Positions 26,035 to 34,172 of a DNA stretch of 64,000 nucleotides are shown piece by piece. The translations under genes were made by a program, and so were the position numbers. How positions within the stretch are numbered: the stretch's first letter is position 1; each line of letters starts with the position of its first letter. A model generated the notes under the pieces. It was not told where the DNA came from and did no database searches. It saw only the letters and a list, made by a program, of their open reading frames with translations. Origin of the DNA: Macellibacteroides fermentans (GTDB lineage: Bacteria > Bacteroidota > Bacteroidia > Bacteroidales > Tannerellaceae); NCBI RefSeq assembly GCF_013409575.1, contig NZ_JACCCY010000001.1, positions 124,001 to 188,000 of the forward strand. The letters are read 5' to 3'.

Positions 26035-26916
26035 ATGAAATTGAAAGTAGGTTTAATTCAACAAAAAAATACAGGTAATATAGCTGATAATATCGAAAGA
26101 TTGAAAGCTGGTATCTGCAGTTGTGCAAAAGATGGTGCCGAACTAATCGTTTTGCAGGAGTTACATAATGGACTCTATTTTTGTCAGACAGAAGATACTA
26201 CTCTTTTTGACCTAGCAGAGTCTATTCCGGGACCTTCTACAGAAATATTTGGAGCTCTTGCAAAAGAATTAGGAGTCGTGATTGTACTCTCTTTGTTTGA
26301 AAAAAGAGCTCCTGGTTTATATCATAATACTGCAGTTGTTTTGGAACGCGACGGCAGCATTGCTGGTAAATACAGAAAAATGCATATTCCAGATGATCCT
26401 GCTTATTACGAGAAATTCTATTTTACACCAGGTGATCTAGGTTTCGAGCCGATTGATACTTCTGTTGGACGTTTGGGCGTATTGGTTTGTTGGGATCAAT
26501 GGTATCCGGAAGCTGCACGCCTCATGGCCATGCGTGGTGCAGAAATGCTTATTTATCCTACAGCAATTGGATGGGAGAGTAGCGATCCTTCTGATGAAAA
26601 AGACAGACAACTTGGTGCTTGGGTTATTTCTCAACGTGCTCATGCAGTTGCAAACGGTATACCAGTAATTTCGGTGAACAGAACCGGACATGAACCTGAT
26701 CCTTCGGGGCAAACAAATGGTATCCAGTTTTGGGGAAATAGTTTTGTTGCTGGTCCACAAGGTGAATTGCTTGTAAGTTTTCCGAACTTGGATGAAAAGA
26801 TTCAGGTTGTGGAAATTGATAAAACAAGAAGTGAGAATGTACGCCGGTGGTGGCCATTTTTTAGAGATCGCCGCATAGATGCTTTTGGTGGATTAACAGA
26901 ACGTTTCCTAAAATAA
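26035..26916 (+). CDS. aguB: N-carbamoylputrescine amidase
   Basis: A 293-residue nitrilase-superfamily enzyme with its catalytic triad in place: E42 (QELH), K115 (YRKMHIP) and C152 (VCWDQWYPE). Hydrolyses N-carbamoylputrescine to putrescine, CO2 and ammonia. Placed between aguA and pabB with gaps of 4 nt and 1 nt. The DPAYYEKFYFTPGD block after the lysine is typical of the plant/bacterial CPA group rather than of beta-ureidopropionase. Confidence 0.93.
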   Translation: MKLKVGLIQQKNTGNIADNIERLKAGICSCAKDGAELIVLQELHNGLYFCQTEDTTLFDLAESIPGPSTEIFGALAKELGVVIVLSLFEKRAPGLYHNTAVVLERDGSIAGKYRKMHIPDDPAYYEKFYFTPGDLGFEPIDTSVGRLGVLVCWDQWYPEAARLMAMRGAEMLIYPTAIGWESSDPSDEKDRQLGAWVISQRAHAVANGIPVISVNRTGHEPDPSGQTNGIQFWGNSFVAGPQGELLVSFPNLDEKIQVVEIDKTRSENVRRWWPFFRDRRIDAFGGLTERFLK

Positions 26917-26917
26917 A

Positions 26918-27961
26918 ATGAAACTTTTTACTAAACAAGAAGCGCTTGACCGTATGAACCTGCTAGGTAAATCGGGCAAGCCTTTTCTATTTATTATTGA
27001 TTATGATCAGGCTGAAATCTTTATCGAAGAACCTCATCTTATCAACTCTAAAGAATGTTTATTCAATTTGAATGGCTTCACGAATGTTGATAATGCTTGT
27101 AATATAAATAGAGCAGGAGGGGAGCTGATGGGTAATTTTAATTCTGACCCAGAAAGGACAACAAAATTAGATAAAGATATAAAATGGGTGGTGAAGCCTG
27201 TGTCGTGGGAAAATTATAAACGATCATTTCAAACTGTGATCAAAAATATTAACGAAGGGAATTCGTATTTAACCAACCTTACTTGTGCTACTCTGGTAGA
27301 AACAAATCTTTCGTTGCAGGAGCTTTTTCTTCGATCGGATTCCCTGTATAAAATGTGGTTTAAAGATCGGTTTGTATTTTTTTCGCCAGAAATATTTGTT
27401 CGTATACAAAATGGCGATATTTATTCCTATCCCATGAAAGGAACAATTGATGCCTCATTACCGGATGCTGAGCATTGTATTCTGAATGATTTGAAAGAGT
27501 CTGCAGAGCATGCAACAATTGTTGATCTGATTAGAAATGATTTGAGTATTGTTGCAAAAGATGTTACAGTAAGTAAATACCGCTATTTGGATAAAATAAT
27601 GACAAATAAAGGCTCTTTGCTTCAAGTAAGTTCCGAAATAAAAGGAAAACTCCCTGTTGATTATAGTGCCAAGTTGGGGGATATTCTTTTTGCCTTATTA
27701 CCTGCCGGGTCAATTACAGGAGCACCTAAAAAGAAGACGCAGGCAATTATAAGTGAATCTGAAACACATAAAAGAGGATTTTATACAGGTATTGCTGGCT
27801 ATTTTGATGGTGAAAGATTGGATAGTACAGTAATGATCCGTTTTATAGAACAGGCCGACGGCAAATTCTACTTCAAAAGTGGCGGAGGTATTACAGCAAA
27901 AAGTAATTTAGAGTCTGAGTATAACGAAATGATACAGAAAGTATATGTGCCACTATATTGA
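26918..27961 (+). CDS. pabB: Aminodeoxychorismate synthase component I
   Basis: A 347-residue chorismate-binding enzyme. LLPAGSITGAPKKKTQAI and the terminal GGGITAKSNLESEYNEM are conserved signatures; YPMKGTIDAS (about 171-180) carries the lysine of the active site. It aminates chorismate to 4-amino-4-deoxychorismate using ammonia from a PabA-type glutaminase, which is not encoded in this window. It is shorter than E. coli PabB (about 450 residues), as usual for the Bacteroidetes form. Its end overlaps pabC by 17 nt, and it starts 1 nt after aguB. Confidence 0.9.
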   Translation: MKLFTKQEALDRMNLLGKSGKPFLFIIDYDQAEIFIEEPHLINSKECLFNLNGFTNVDNACNINRAGGELMGNFNSDPERTTKLDKDIKWVVKPVSWENYKRSFQTVIKNINEGNSYLTNLTCATLVETNLSLQELFLRSDSLYKMWFKDRFVFFSPEIFVRIQNGDIYSYPMKGTIDASLPDAEHCILNDLKESAEHATIVDLIRNDLSIVAKDVTVSKYRYLDKIMTNKGSLLQVSSEIKGKLPVDYSAKLGDILFALLPAGSITGAPKKKTQAIISESETHKRGFYTGIAGYFDGERLDSTVMIRFIEQADGKFYFKSGGGITAKSNLESEYNEMIQKVYVPLY

Positions 27962-28559
27962 ATCAATTTGTATAGAAAAAGGACAGATTCTGAATCTTTC
28001 CTTTCATAATAAGCGCTTTAATACTACTCGTAAAGAGTTATTTGGATCCTCCTCATTCGTCAATCTTGAAGATTTTATTAATGCTGAGACACATTTTGAG
28101 CGAACAAAATGCAGAGTAATATATGATCAAGAGATAATCGATGTTAGTTATCAACCTTATAAACTGCCGTCTATAAACTGTCTGAGTCTTGTTTTTGATA
28201 ACGAAATAAATTATCAATATAAGAGCACTGATCGTAATCGGATTAATCAATTGTTCGATTTGCGTAATGATGCCGATGATATTCTAATTGTAAAGAATGG
28301 ACTTGTTACAGACACAAGTTTCTGTAACATTGCATTGTGGAATGGGATGGAATGGGAGACACCTGCAAAACCACTTTTAAAAGGAACTCGTCGGGAACAA
28401 TTGCTAAGCAATTTTACCATTAAAGAACGAAATATTTATTTGGAAGATATATATACGTATAATAAAATCAGACTATTTAATGCCATGATACAATTTGGAG
28501 AAATAGAACTAATGATAAATAAGTTTACATTAAAAAATACTATTCATAAAAATGCGTAG
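27945..28559 (+). CDS. pabC: Aminodeoxychorismate lyase (aminotransferase class IV)
   Basis: A 204-residue class IV aminotransferase-fold protein. K93 in YKSTDRNRINQLF aligns with the PLP lysine region of E. coli PabC, and LIVKNGLVTDTSFCNIALWNG with the cofactor-binding block. Releases pyruvate from aminodeoxychorismate to give 4-aminobenzoate for folate. The ATG at 27945 lies inside pabB, so the genes are translationally coupled. An IS256 element begins 13 nt after its stop codon, cutting it off from the terminator now at 30051. Confidence 0.87.
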   Translation: MCHYIESICIEKGQILNLSFHNKRFNTTRKELFGSSSFVNLEDFINAETHFERTKCRVIYDQEIIDVSYQPYKLPSINCLSLVFDNEINYQYKSTDRNRINQLFDLRNDADDILIVKNGLVTDTSFCNIALWNGMEWETPAKPLLKGTRREQLLSNFTIKERNIYLEDIYTYNKIRLFNAMIQFGEIELMINKFTLKNTIHKNA

Positions 28560-28564
28560 ATATA

Positions 28565-28572
28565 CTAAATAA
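28565..28572 (+). repeat. Target-site duplication, left copy
   Basis: CTAAATAA directly before the left inverted repeat of the IS; identical copy at 30038-30045. Confidence 0.85.
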
Positions 28573-28617
28573 GAGACCGTAATTTGAACTCTGTCCAAAA
28601 ACAATTTACTTTGCATT

Positions 28618-29835
28618 ATGGATAGAAACAGTCAAGAGTACCAGTTAATGCGAGACAAGGCATTAGCACAACTTCGCAGTGGTGAATCACTCACAGGAAA
28701 GGATGGCGCCTTTGGCCCCTTATTAAAAGAGTTTTTAGAAGCCGCTTTAGACGGAGAGATGTCCTCTCATCTGGATGAGTCAGAGCGTCAGATTGGCAAT
28801 AAGCGTAATGGCCGAGGCAGTAAGCACGTTAAAACGATGGCCGGGGAGATTGAGATAGTGACTCCCCAGGATCGCCACAGCAGTTTTAATCCGGAGATTC
28901 TCAAGAAACGGGAGACGATTTTGGCAGATAATATGTCCTCCAAAATTATCAGTTTGTATGGAATGGGGATGAGTCTGAGAGATATTTCCACTCATATAGA
29001 GGAAATGTACGATGTGGAGATTTCACACAATACCCTTAGCGAAATAATAGACCGGATCGTTCCCAAGGTAAAAGAATGGCAAAGTCGCCCTTTGGAGAAT
29101 ATGTACACCATTCTATGGTTGGATGCGATGCACTATAAAGTAAAAGATGGAGGCCGAACCGAAAGCAGAGCAGTGTATAATGTATTGGCCATCAACAAAG
29201 ATGGCCGTAAGGAGCTTATAGGTATGTATGTTTCCGAAAGCGAGGGAGCTAACTTCTGGTTGAGTGTTCTGACCGATCTTAAAGCACGGGGGATGAAAGA
29301 TGTTTTGATTGCTTGTATTGATAATCTAACGGGGTTCGCAGAGGCCATCAGCACAATTTTCCCTCATGTGATTATACAGAGTTGTATTGTTCACCAAATC
29401 CGGAACTCATTGAAATATGTTGCCTCAAAAGATCAGAAAGAGTTTATGTCTGATTTAAAGACAATCTATCAAGCCCCTACGCTTGATCTGGCGGAATTGA
29501 ATTTTGATAAACTACAAGATAAATGGGGTAAGAAATATCCTGTAGTCATGGATTCATGGAAAAGGAATTGGGACAAGCTTACATCCTATTTTGCTTATGA
29601 TGAACAGATTCGAAAACTAATTTACACCACTAATGCCGTAGAAGGCTTCCATCGTCAAGTTAGAAAAGTGACCAAGACAAAGGGCGTTTTCCCTAATGAC
29701 ATGGCCTTGATGAAGTTGATCTACCTGGCCGTTATAAATATCTCAAAAAAATGGACACAGCCTCTTCATAATTGGGCATTGACAGCCGGTCAATTGCGGA
29801 TTAAGTTCGGTGATAGAATGCCATTGGATATATAA
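28618..29835 (+). CDS. IS256-family transposase
   Basis: A 405-residue mutator-type DDE transposase. Catalytic residues visible at D169 (WLDAMHYK), D235 (CIDNLTGF) and E342 (TTNAVEGFHRQ), with the C-x2-H block SCIVHQIRNS at 255-264 that defines the family. Full length compared with the usual 390-410 residues, and no frameshift. The ATG lies 6 nt after a TTTACTTTGC sequence that resembles a -7 box, so the transcript may be nearly leaderless. Confidence 0.95.
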   Translation: MDRNSQEYQLMRDKALAQLRSGESLTGKDGAFGPLLKEFLEAALDGEMSSHLDESERQIGNKRNGRGSKHVKTMAGEIEIVTPQDRHSSFNPEILKKRETILADNMSSKIISLYGMGMSLRDISTHIEEMYDVEISHNTLSEIIDRIVPKVKEWQSRPLENMYTILWLDAMHYKVKDGGRTESRAVYNVLAINKDGRKELIGMYVSESEGANFWLSVLTDLKARGMKDVLIACIDNLTGFAEAISTIFPHVIIQSCIVHQIRNSLKYVASKDQKEFMSDLKTIYQAPTLDLAELNFDKLQDKWGKKYPVVMDSWKRNWDKLTSYFAYDEQIRKLIYTTNAVEGFHRQVRKVTKTKGVFPNDMALMKLIYLAVINISKKWTQPLHNWALTAGQLRIKFGDRMPLDI

Positions 29836-29870
29836 TCCATTTTTCTTCCCGGTTTTTCAAACGCAAAGAA

Positions 29871-29949
29871 AAGGCTGTTCCCGGTAGTGAGCAAGGGTAT
29901 ATAAACGGCTCGTTCCTCACCGCCCTTGCACACTACCAATAACAGCCTT
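29871..29949 (+). repeat. Long hairpin in the 3' non-coding part of the IS256 element
   Basis: AAGGCTGTT, GGTAGTG and GCAAGGG on the left pair in order with CCCTTGC, CTACC and AACAGCCTT on the right, around a 25-nt loop. It begins 36 nt after the transposase stop and lacks a T run, so it is not a classical terminator. Confidence 0.75.
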
Positions 29950-30037
29950 AAAAAGCATTTGTAAATCCAAAAAGAAAAATTATATTTGTAGTGATTTTCC
30001 TAGAATATGAACCAGACAGAGTTTAAATTACACTCCC

Positions 30038-30045
30038 CTAAATAA
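30038..30045 (+). repeat. Target-site duplication, right copy
   Basis: CTAAATAA directly after the right inverted repeat of the IS. Confidence 0.85.
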
Positions 30046-30050
30046 TAAAG

Positions 30051-30086
30051 AAAAGTCCGAAGATGTTGTTCCTCGGACTTTTTTAT
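30051..30086 (+). terminator. Terminator, originally that of pabC, now beyond the IS
   Basis: Stem AAAAGTCCGA / TCGGACTTTT with a 12-nt loop followed by a T run. Removing the IS and one duplication copy would put it about 18 nt after the pabC stop codon. Confidence 0.7.
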
Positions 30087-30189
30087 TTTAGTTGATCTAA
30101 ACTTATTATTAATACTTCTGGTTTAGTCCCGAAAGGTTTAATAAAAGTATTAATAACAGGTTAGGAGCGAATAAGATTTAAATCTCGAT

Positions 30190-30759
30190 TTATCTCTTTC
30201 CTTTAGTCTTATCTTCTGGTTTAACAGTTAATTGCATTCCAATTTGCTCCATAAATCCCAGGTTATCTTGTAGAATCCATGTTTCTTTAAGTTTTCCGTT
30301 GGAGAAAACCGTAATAAAAATGGCTGCTCTTGAGATTTGATTTGCTTTAGGTTTAATACCCATATATTCATTTGCTTGAACACCAAACTGGGCTATTTTA
30401 ACTGCCACAGTATCACCCTGTGCTACCATATTCTCAACACTATATTTCCAGTCTGGAAATACTGCTATATCTCTTTGTATATACTGAATTAAAGAGTCGA
30501 TAGTGTAGGCGTTCGGCAAACGTGGACCAGTCATCTTATATTCAGGCGCATAAAAAGTTCTCATTTTTTCGAAGTCTCTGGCATTTATAGCTTCAAAAAC
30601 CTGCCTGACTGTACTTTTGTTTTGGCTTTCAAGTTCACATCGTGCCTTAAGTTGATCGTATTCTTTTTTGTCATCCTTACTAATAATGCAATTTGTTAGA
30701 CTAAACGCAATTATCAGTAGTAATAAAGCACTAATAAGTTTAAATTTAACCGTTTTCAT
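30190..30759 (-). CDS. Ester cyclase/SnoaL-like lipoprotein
   Basis: A 189-residue protein. The ATG at 30759 is supported by a strong AAGGAGG ribosome-binding site 6-7 nt upstream, unusual for this genome. Residues 1-24 form a lipoprotein signal with LTNC, so the mature protein is lipid-anchored. The rest (about 48-175) fits the NTF2-like SnoaL/ester-cyclase fold: VRQVFEAINARDFEKMRTFY, then DSLIQYIQRDIAVFPDWKYSVENMVAQGDTVAVKI. Substrate unknown; many such proteins in this phylum have no known activity. Single gene. Confidence 0.8.
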   Translation of the reverse strand: MKTVKFKLISALLLLIIAFSLTNCIISKDDKKEYDQLKARCELESQNKSTVRQVFEAINARDFEKMRTFYAPEYKMTGPRLPNAYTIDSLIQYIQRDIAVFPDWKYSVENMVAQGDTVAVKIAQFGVQANEYMGIKPKANQISRAAIFITVFSNGKLKETWILQDNLGFMEQIGMQLTVKPEDKTKGKR

Positions 30760-30765
30760 ATGCAC

Positions 30766-31058
30766 CTCCTTATAATTAAATAACTAAATTATTCAAATTC
30801 ATCTAGTACACTTGTTAGGATGGTACTTGGCAAATCAACTCAATTATAAAACAAAAAATAAATTAATAAAGTTTGTTTTATTTTCTAGTTGCTTTAGAAT
30901 AGTTTATATGGCTAATTTGTATATCTACGTATTTTTAAGATAGGATACATGTTATCGCAAACAGTATTAAACATAATGGTGATTATAAAATATATTGGAT
31001 ACATAATTATAATAAGTAAATAATCATGTTTGATATGCTAATATGTAAAAGACTTTCG
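30766..31058. other. Intergenic region, A/T-rich
   Basis: Nothing recognisable beyond the AAGGAGG of the lipoprotein gene and an AAAACAAA...TTTGTTTT inverted repeat near 30848-30886. Confidence 0.4.
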
Positions 31059-31778
31059 TTAAGCTAATAGCTTTATTTGGGATATATAACCTAATGAGCG
31101 AATTTGGTTAAATAATTCTGTATAAGAAGATTTTGCTTTTACATTCACTTTAAACGTAATTACTGCAATATTCTTATCGTAATTTTGTTCGTAGGAAAGG
31201 CTGACAATAAATATATTCCTATTTTCAATAATACTTCGTATAGTTCGAAGATCAGGTGTTGCCGTATTGCATGTTATTGATAGAATTTTATTGACTCCAT
31301 CAAGCCACATCCGCTTTTCTAAACTTTCGAGGGAAACCAGTACGATTAATGTGAAAATTGTTGTAATAATAGCTGTAATATACATTCCAGCGCCAACAGT
31401 TAGTCCAATTACAGCCATAACCCAAATACAAGCAGCTGTTGTTAAGCCGTGTACGCTGCCATGACTCTGTATAATTGCGCCTGCACCTAAAAAGCCTATT
31501 CCAGTTAAGACTTGAGCTGCTATTCTTCCAGGATCTCCATTTAGAAAGTTAGGATATGATTGTGGAATCCAAATTGAAAGAAGCATTGCTGCAGTCGAAC
31601 CCATACAAATCAATGTAAAGGTTCTCATTCCTGCATCATGTCTTCTAAATTGTCTTTCAAATCCAATAATAGCACCAAGGACAAAACTAACTAACAATTT
31701 CAACATAGCAGTATACGGAGTAACTGTTAAGCTCTGTAGTAAAGTTAGCAAATCATCGATGGAATTACTGAAATTCAT
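31059..31778 (-). CDS. MgtC/SapB family membrane protein
   Basis: A 239-residue protein: about five transmembrane helices (residues 20-150) with the family block LGAIIGFERQFRRHDAGMRTFTLICMGSTAAML, then a cytoplasmic ACT-like domain (about 155-238). MgtC proteins act in Mg2+ homeostasis and ATPase modulation; SapB relatives have unknown roles. Its promoter region carries two copies of a perfect 12-bp palindrome, so expression is probably controlled by a specific DNA-binding protein. No magnesium leader is visible because the leader would be only about 35 nt. Confidence 0.88.
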   Translation of the reverse strand: MNFSNSIDDLLTLLQSLTVTPYTAMLKLLVSFVLGAIIGFERQFRRHDAGMRTFTLICMGSTAAMLLSIWIPQSYPNFLNGDPGRIAAQVLTGIGFLGAGAIIQSHGSVHGLTTAACIWVMAVIGLTVGAGMYITAIITTIFTLIVLVSLESLEKRMWLDGVNKILSITCNTATPDLRTIRSIIENRNIFIVSLSYEQNYDKNIAVITFKVNVKAKSSYTELFNQIRSLGYISQIKLLA

Positions 31779-31808
31779 ACGTAAAAGATTAGACGGTAAA
31801 TATGTTTA

Positions 31809-31848
31809 TTGTAATTACAAACTTAATTATTTAAGTTTGTAATTACAA
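31809..31848 (-). promoter_or_regulatory. Double palindromic operator over the mgtC promoter
   Basis: TTGTAATTACAA, itself a perfect palindrome, occurs at 31809-31820 and 31837-31848 in a 40-nt perfect dyad. The minus-strand -7 candidate TAAGTTTG (31826-31819) abuts the proximal copy and a TTG at about -33 lies in the distal copy. Confidence 0.7.
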
Positions 31849-31868
31849 ATATTACATACTATTTATTA

Positions 31869-32780
31869 TTAGACTTCAAGAGCTCCAATAATTTCTGTCA
31901 CAGATTTGAAGCCATGCTTATCTAGATAATCGTTGATGCCTTCAACTGTTTTTACAGAAATTGCCGGATCAACGAAGTTATATGTTCCAATTTGAATTGC
32001 AGAAGAGCCTGCCAGCATAAATTCTACCGCATCTTTCCAGTTGGATATCCCCCCTAAGCCAATAATGGGTATTTTAACAGCATTGTAAGTTTGCCAAACC
32101 ATTCTCAGTGCAATAGGTTTAACACATGGTCCGGAAAGTCCACCCGTAACTGTCGATAATATCGGTTTTCTTTTTTCGGCATCAATAGCCATTCCCAGAA
32201 GGGTATTGATAAGAGACACAGCATCGGCACCTTCGGCTTCTACGGCTCTCGCAATTTCTGTTACGTCGGTAACATTGGGCGAAAGTTTTACTATCAATGT
32301 TTTGGGGTATACTTTTCTTACGGCACGAACTACTTCTGCGGCACCTGCGCAAGTAACGCCGAAAGCCATCCCTCCGTGCTTAACGTTTGGACAAGAAATA
32401 TTTAATTCAATAGCTGGAATCTTATCTAAAGCAGCAATTTTTTCGGCACATTCAACGTAAGTTTCTACGGTAGATCCACTCACATTTACAATCATGTGCG
32501 TATCAATATCCTTTATATTCGGATAGATGTTATTAGCAAAATAATCGGCACCCTTGTTTTGAAGTCCAACGGCATTAAGCATTCCGGCGGGAGTTTCTGC
32601 CATACGAGGATATGGATTGCCTTCGCGGTGTTCAATTGTTGTACCTTTAACGAATATACCTCCAATTTGAGTTAAATCTACAAAATCGGCAAACTCGATG
32701 CCATAACCAAAAGTCCCAGAGGCGGTCATCACCGGGTTTTTCAATTGCAGATTCCCTATATTTACATTTAAATTTGCCAT
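31869..32780 (-). CDS. pyrD: Dihydroorotate dehydrogenase B, catalytic subunit
   Basis: A 303-residue class 1B enzyme: [10 protein letters not shown] near 19-28 and [13 protein letters not shown] (about 124-136) with the active-site cysteine of class 1, and the FMN-phosphate block [25 protein letters not shown]. Oxidises dihydroorotate to orotate, passing electrons through FMN to the PyrK subunit and NAD+. Overlaps pyrK by 13 nt. Confidence 0.95.
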   Translation of the reverse strand: MANLNVNIGNLQLKNPVMTASGTFGYGIEFADFVDLTQIGGIFVKGTTIEHREGNPYPRMAETPAGMLNAVGLQNKGADYFANNIYPNIKDIDTHMIVNVSGSTVETYVECAEKIAALDKIPAIELNISCPNVKHGGMAFGVTCAGAAEVVRAVRKVYPKTLIVKLSPNVTDVTEIARAVEAEGADAVSLINTLLGMAIDAEKRKPILSTVTGGLSGPCVKPIALRMVWQTYNAVKIPIIGLGGISNWKDAVEFMLAGSSAIQIGTYNFVDPAISVKTVEGINDYLDKHGFKSVTEIIGALEV

Positions 32781-33550
32781 TTTAATTTTCTAGTATTAAA
32801 GACTGGACCTTCTGTGCAAACACACACATGTCCTTCTACTGTATTTTCTACACAACAAAGGCAGGCTCCGAAGCCACAAGCCATGGTATTCTCAAGAGAC
32901 ACTTCACATGAAATATCTTTGCCAGCAGCATATTTTGCCACAGCTACCATCATAGGTTTCGGACCACAGGTATAAATTGTATCAAACAGCTTTGTGTTCA
33001 AAATCGAATGATTTGTTACAAATCCCTTTTCGCCTAAAGAACCATCTTCAGTAGTAATGCAAACATCGCCGAATTTTGCAAAATCGTCTAACTGCAATAC
33101 ATCATTCTTTGTTCTTCCTCCCAATAGGAAGATTGGATGAAAGCCTTTGGATTTTAAAACAGCACCCAAAAACAGCATTGGCGCTGTTCCAACTCCACCA
33201 CCAACCAGTAGTAAATTCTTTTCTTCCTGATCCGAATCTGGAATTGTAAAACCATTACCTAAAGGCAATACAACATTCATCGTATCTCCCTGTCTGTATT
33301 CGGCCATTCGGCGGGTGCCGTCACCAATTAGTTGGACAAGCAACCATAATTCATTCCGATCTTTATCCACATAATTAACAGAAATTGGACGTCTAAGAAA
33401 GGTAGAAGATGAACCATCCACTCGAACTTCAACAAATTGTCCGGGAATCATTTCGGGAAGAGTTTCTTCTGAAGTTAGTTTCAGGAGACAATAATTTGGA
33501 TGAAGGCGAACATTATCTGCAACCTTTAAATCCAGTAAATACTTCTTCAT
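32768..33550 (-). CDS. pyrK: Dihydroorotate dehydrogenase B, electron-transfer subunit
   Basis: A 260-residue ferredoxin-reductase-like protein: FAD-binding block [14 protein letters not shown]-binding GGGVGTAPM, and the C-terminal [2Fe-2S] cysteines in [20 protein letters not shown] ending [11 protein letters not shown]. It links PyrD to NAD+. The ATG at 33550 ([10 protein letters not shown]) is preferred over an upstream start because the extra residues lack similarity and would reach toward the -7 box at 33572-33579. Confidence 0.94.
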   Translation of the reverse strand: MKKYLLDLKVADNVRLHPNYCLLKLTSEETLPEMIPGQFVEVRVDGSSSTFLRRPISVNYVDKDRNELWLLVQLIGDGTRRMAEYRQGDTMNVVLPLGNGFTIPDSDQEEKNLLLVGGGVGTAPMLFLGAVLKSKGFHPIFLLGGRTKNDVLQLDDFAKFGDVCITTEDGSLGEKGFVTNHSILNTKLFDTIYTCGPKPMMVAVAKYAAGKDISCEVSLENTMACGFGACLCCVENTVEGHVCVCTEGPVFNTRKLKWQI

Positions 33551-33571
33551 ATATATATCACAATTTGGATA

Positions 33572-33579
33572 CAAAGATA
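33572..33579 (-). promoter_or_regulatory. pyrK-pyrD -7 box
   Basis: Minus strand TATCTTTG (followed by T), 21 nt upstream of the pyrK ATG. Confidence 0.55.
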
Positions 33580-33610
33580 AAAGATAAAGCGGCTTAAAGC
33601 CAATAGAATT

Positions 33611-34066
33611 TTATTCTTTCTTGTTTTTTTCGGGAGTAAAGGTCTCGAAAGTGTTATCCGAATAAAAAATCATTATTTTACTTACATTTTTAGAGCTCCG
33701 TTCTTCGTATTTAATCTGTTCAATACCAGTGTTTTTTGTTGTAATTTCGGGTTTGCTGAACTCCGTGTGCTTGCGATATTCGGGTTCGACCTGTACAATG
33801 GGCGGATTAATCTCATTCTCGCGAAATAAATTAGGCTCTTCTATTTTAGTAATTCCATTTTTAACCATCGATCCTTTACCGAACAATAGCCAATCTGTAT
33901 CCACGTAAGTAAATCGTTGCATAATTTTTGTCAGCACATCCAAACTGGGATTATTGCGTCCAGAAATAATATGAGACATGGCTGATCTTTGAATGCCAAT
34001 CTCTTCAGCAAATTTAGAAGGTGAAATTCCTTCATGTTCCATGATTCTCAAAATTCTATCTTTCAT
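33611..34066 (-). CDS. Xre-family transcriptional regulator
   Basis: A 151-residue protein with an N-terminal HTH (residues 1-65): MKDRILRIMEHEGISPSKFA, then EIGIQRSAMSHIISGRNNPSLDVLTKIM. The C-terminal about 80 residues are polar and end IMIFYSDNTFETFTPEKNKKE; no peptidase or sensing domain is recognised. The ATG at 34066 is chosen because the longer frame would begin at a TTG inside its own promoter. The promoter carries GTAAAC-N4-GTTTAC and TTGTAAACAA sites, as expected for self-repression (inference). A 930-nt non-coding region full of related motifs lies upstream. Confidence 0.85.
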   Translation of the reverse strand: MKDRILRIMEHEGISPSKFAEEIGIQRSAMSHIISGRNNPSLDVLTKIMQRFTYVDTDWLLFGKGSMVKNGITKIEEPNLFRENEINPPIVQVEPEYRKHTEFSKPEITTKNTGIEQIKYEERSSKNVSKIMIFYSDNTFETFTPEKNKKE

Positions 34067-34128
34067 CTGAATAATATTTAATAGAAAAGGTATATTAATG
34101 CTGACATTGTGTCTTAATTTCTCTTTTT

Positions 34129-34172
34129 TTGTAAACAAATGTAATTTTGAACAAAGGTAAACAATAGTTTAC
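34129..34172 (-). promoter_or_regulatory. Promoter and probable self-operator of the Xre gene
   Basis: Minus strand -7 TACATTTG (34143-34136) with a TTG 18 nt upstream. The -33 region lies inside the perfect palindrome GTAAAC-AATA-GTTTAC (34157-34172), and TTGTAAACAA (34129-34138) covers the predicted start. Confidence 0.65.

Larger units (their letters stand above)
28573..30037 (+). mobile_element. Complete IS256-family insertion sequence (1465 bp)
   Basis: Bounded by imperfect inverted repeats of about 23 bp: left GAGACCGTAATTTGAACTCT, right end in reverse complement GGGAGTGTAATTTAAACTCT. Both share GTAATTT(G/A)AACTCTGTC. Flanked by a perfect 8-bp duplication, the size expected for IS256. 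It contains one intact transposase gene and a 3' non-coding part with a large hairpin. The exact duplication and intact gene indicate a fairly recent insertion. Confidence 0.93.

Noticed and set aside
30848-30886. AAAACAAA/TTTGTTTT inverted repeat upstream of the ester-cyclase lipoprotein gene
   Set aside because: Low-complexity A/T sequence; expected by chance in this composition.
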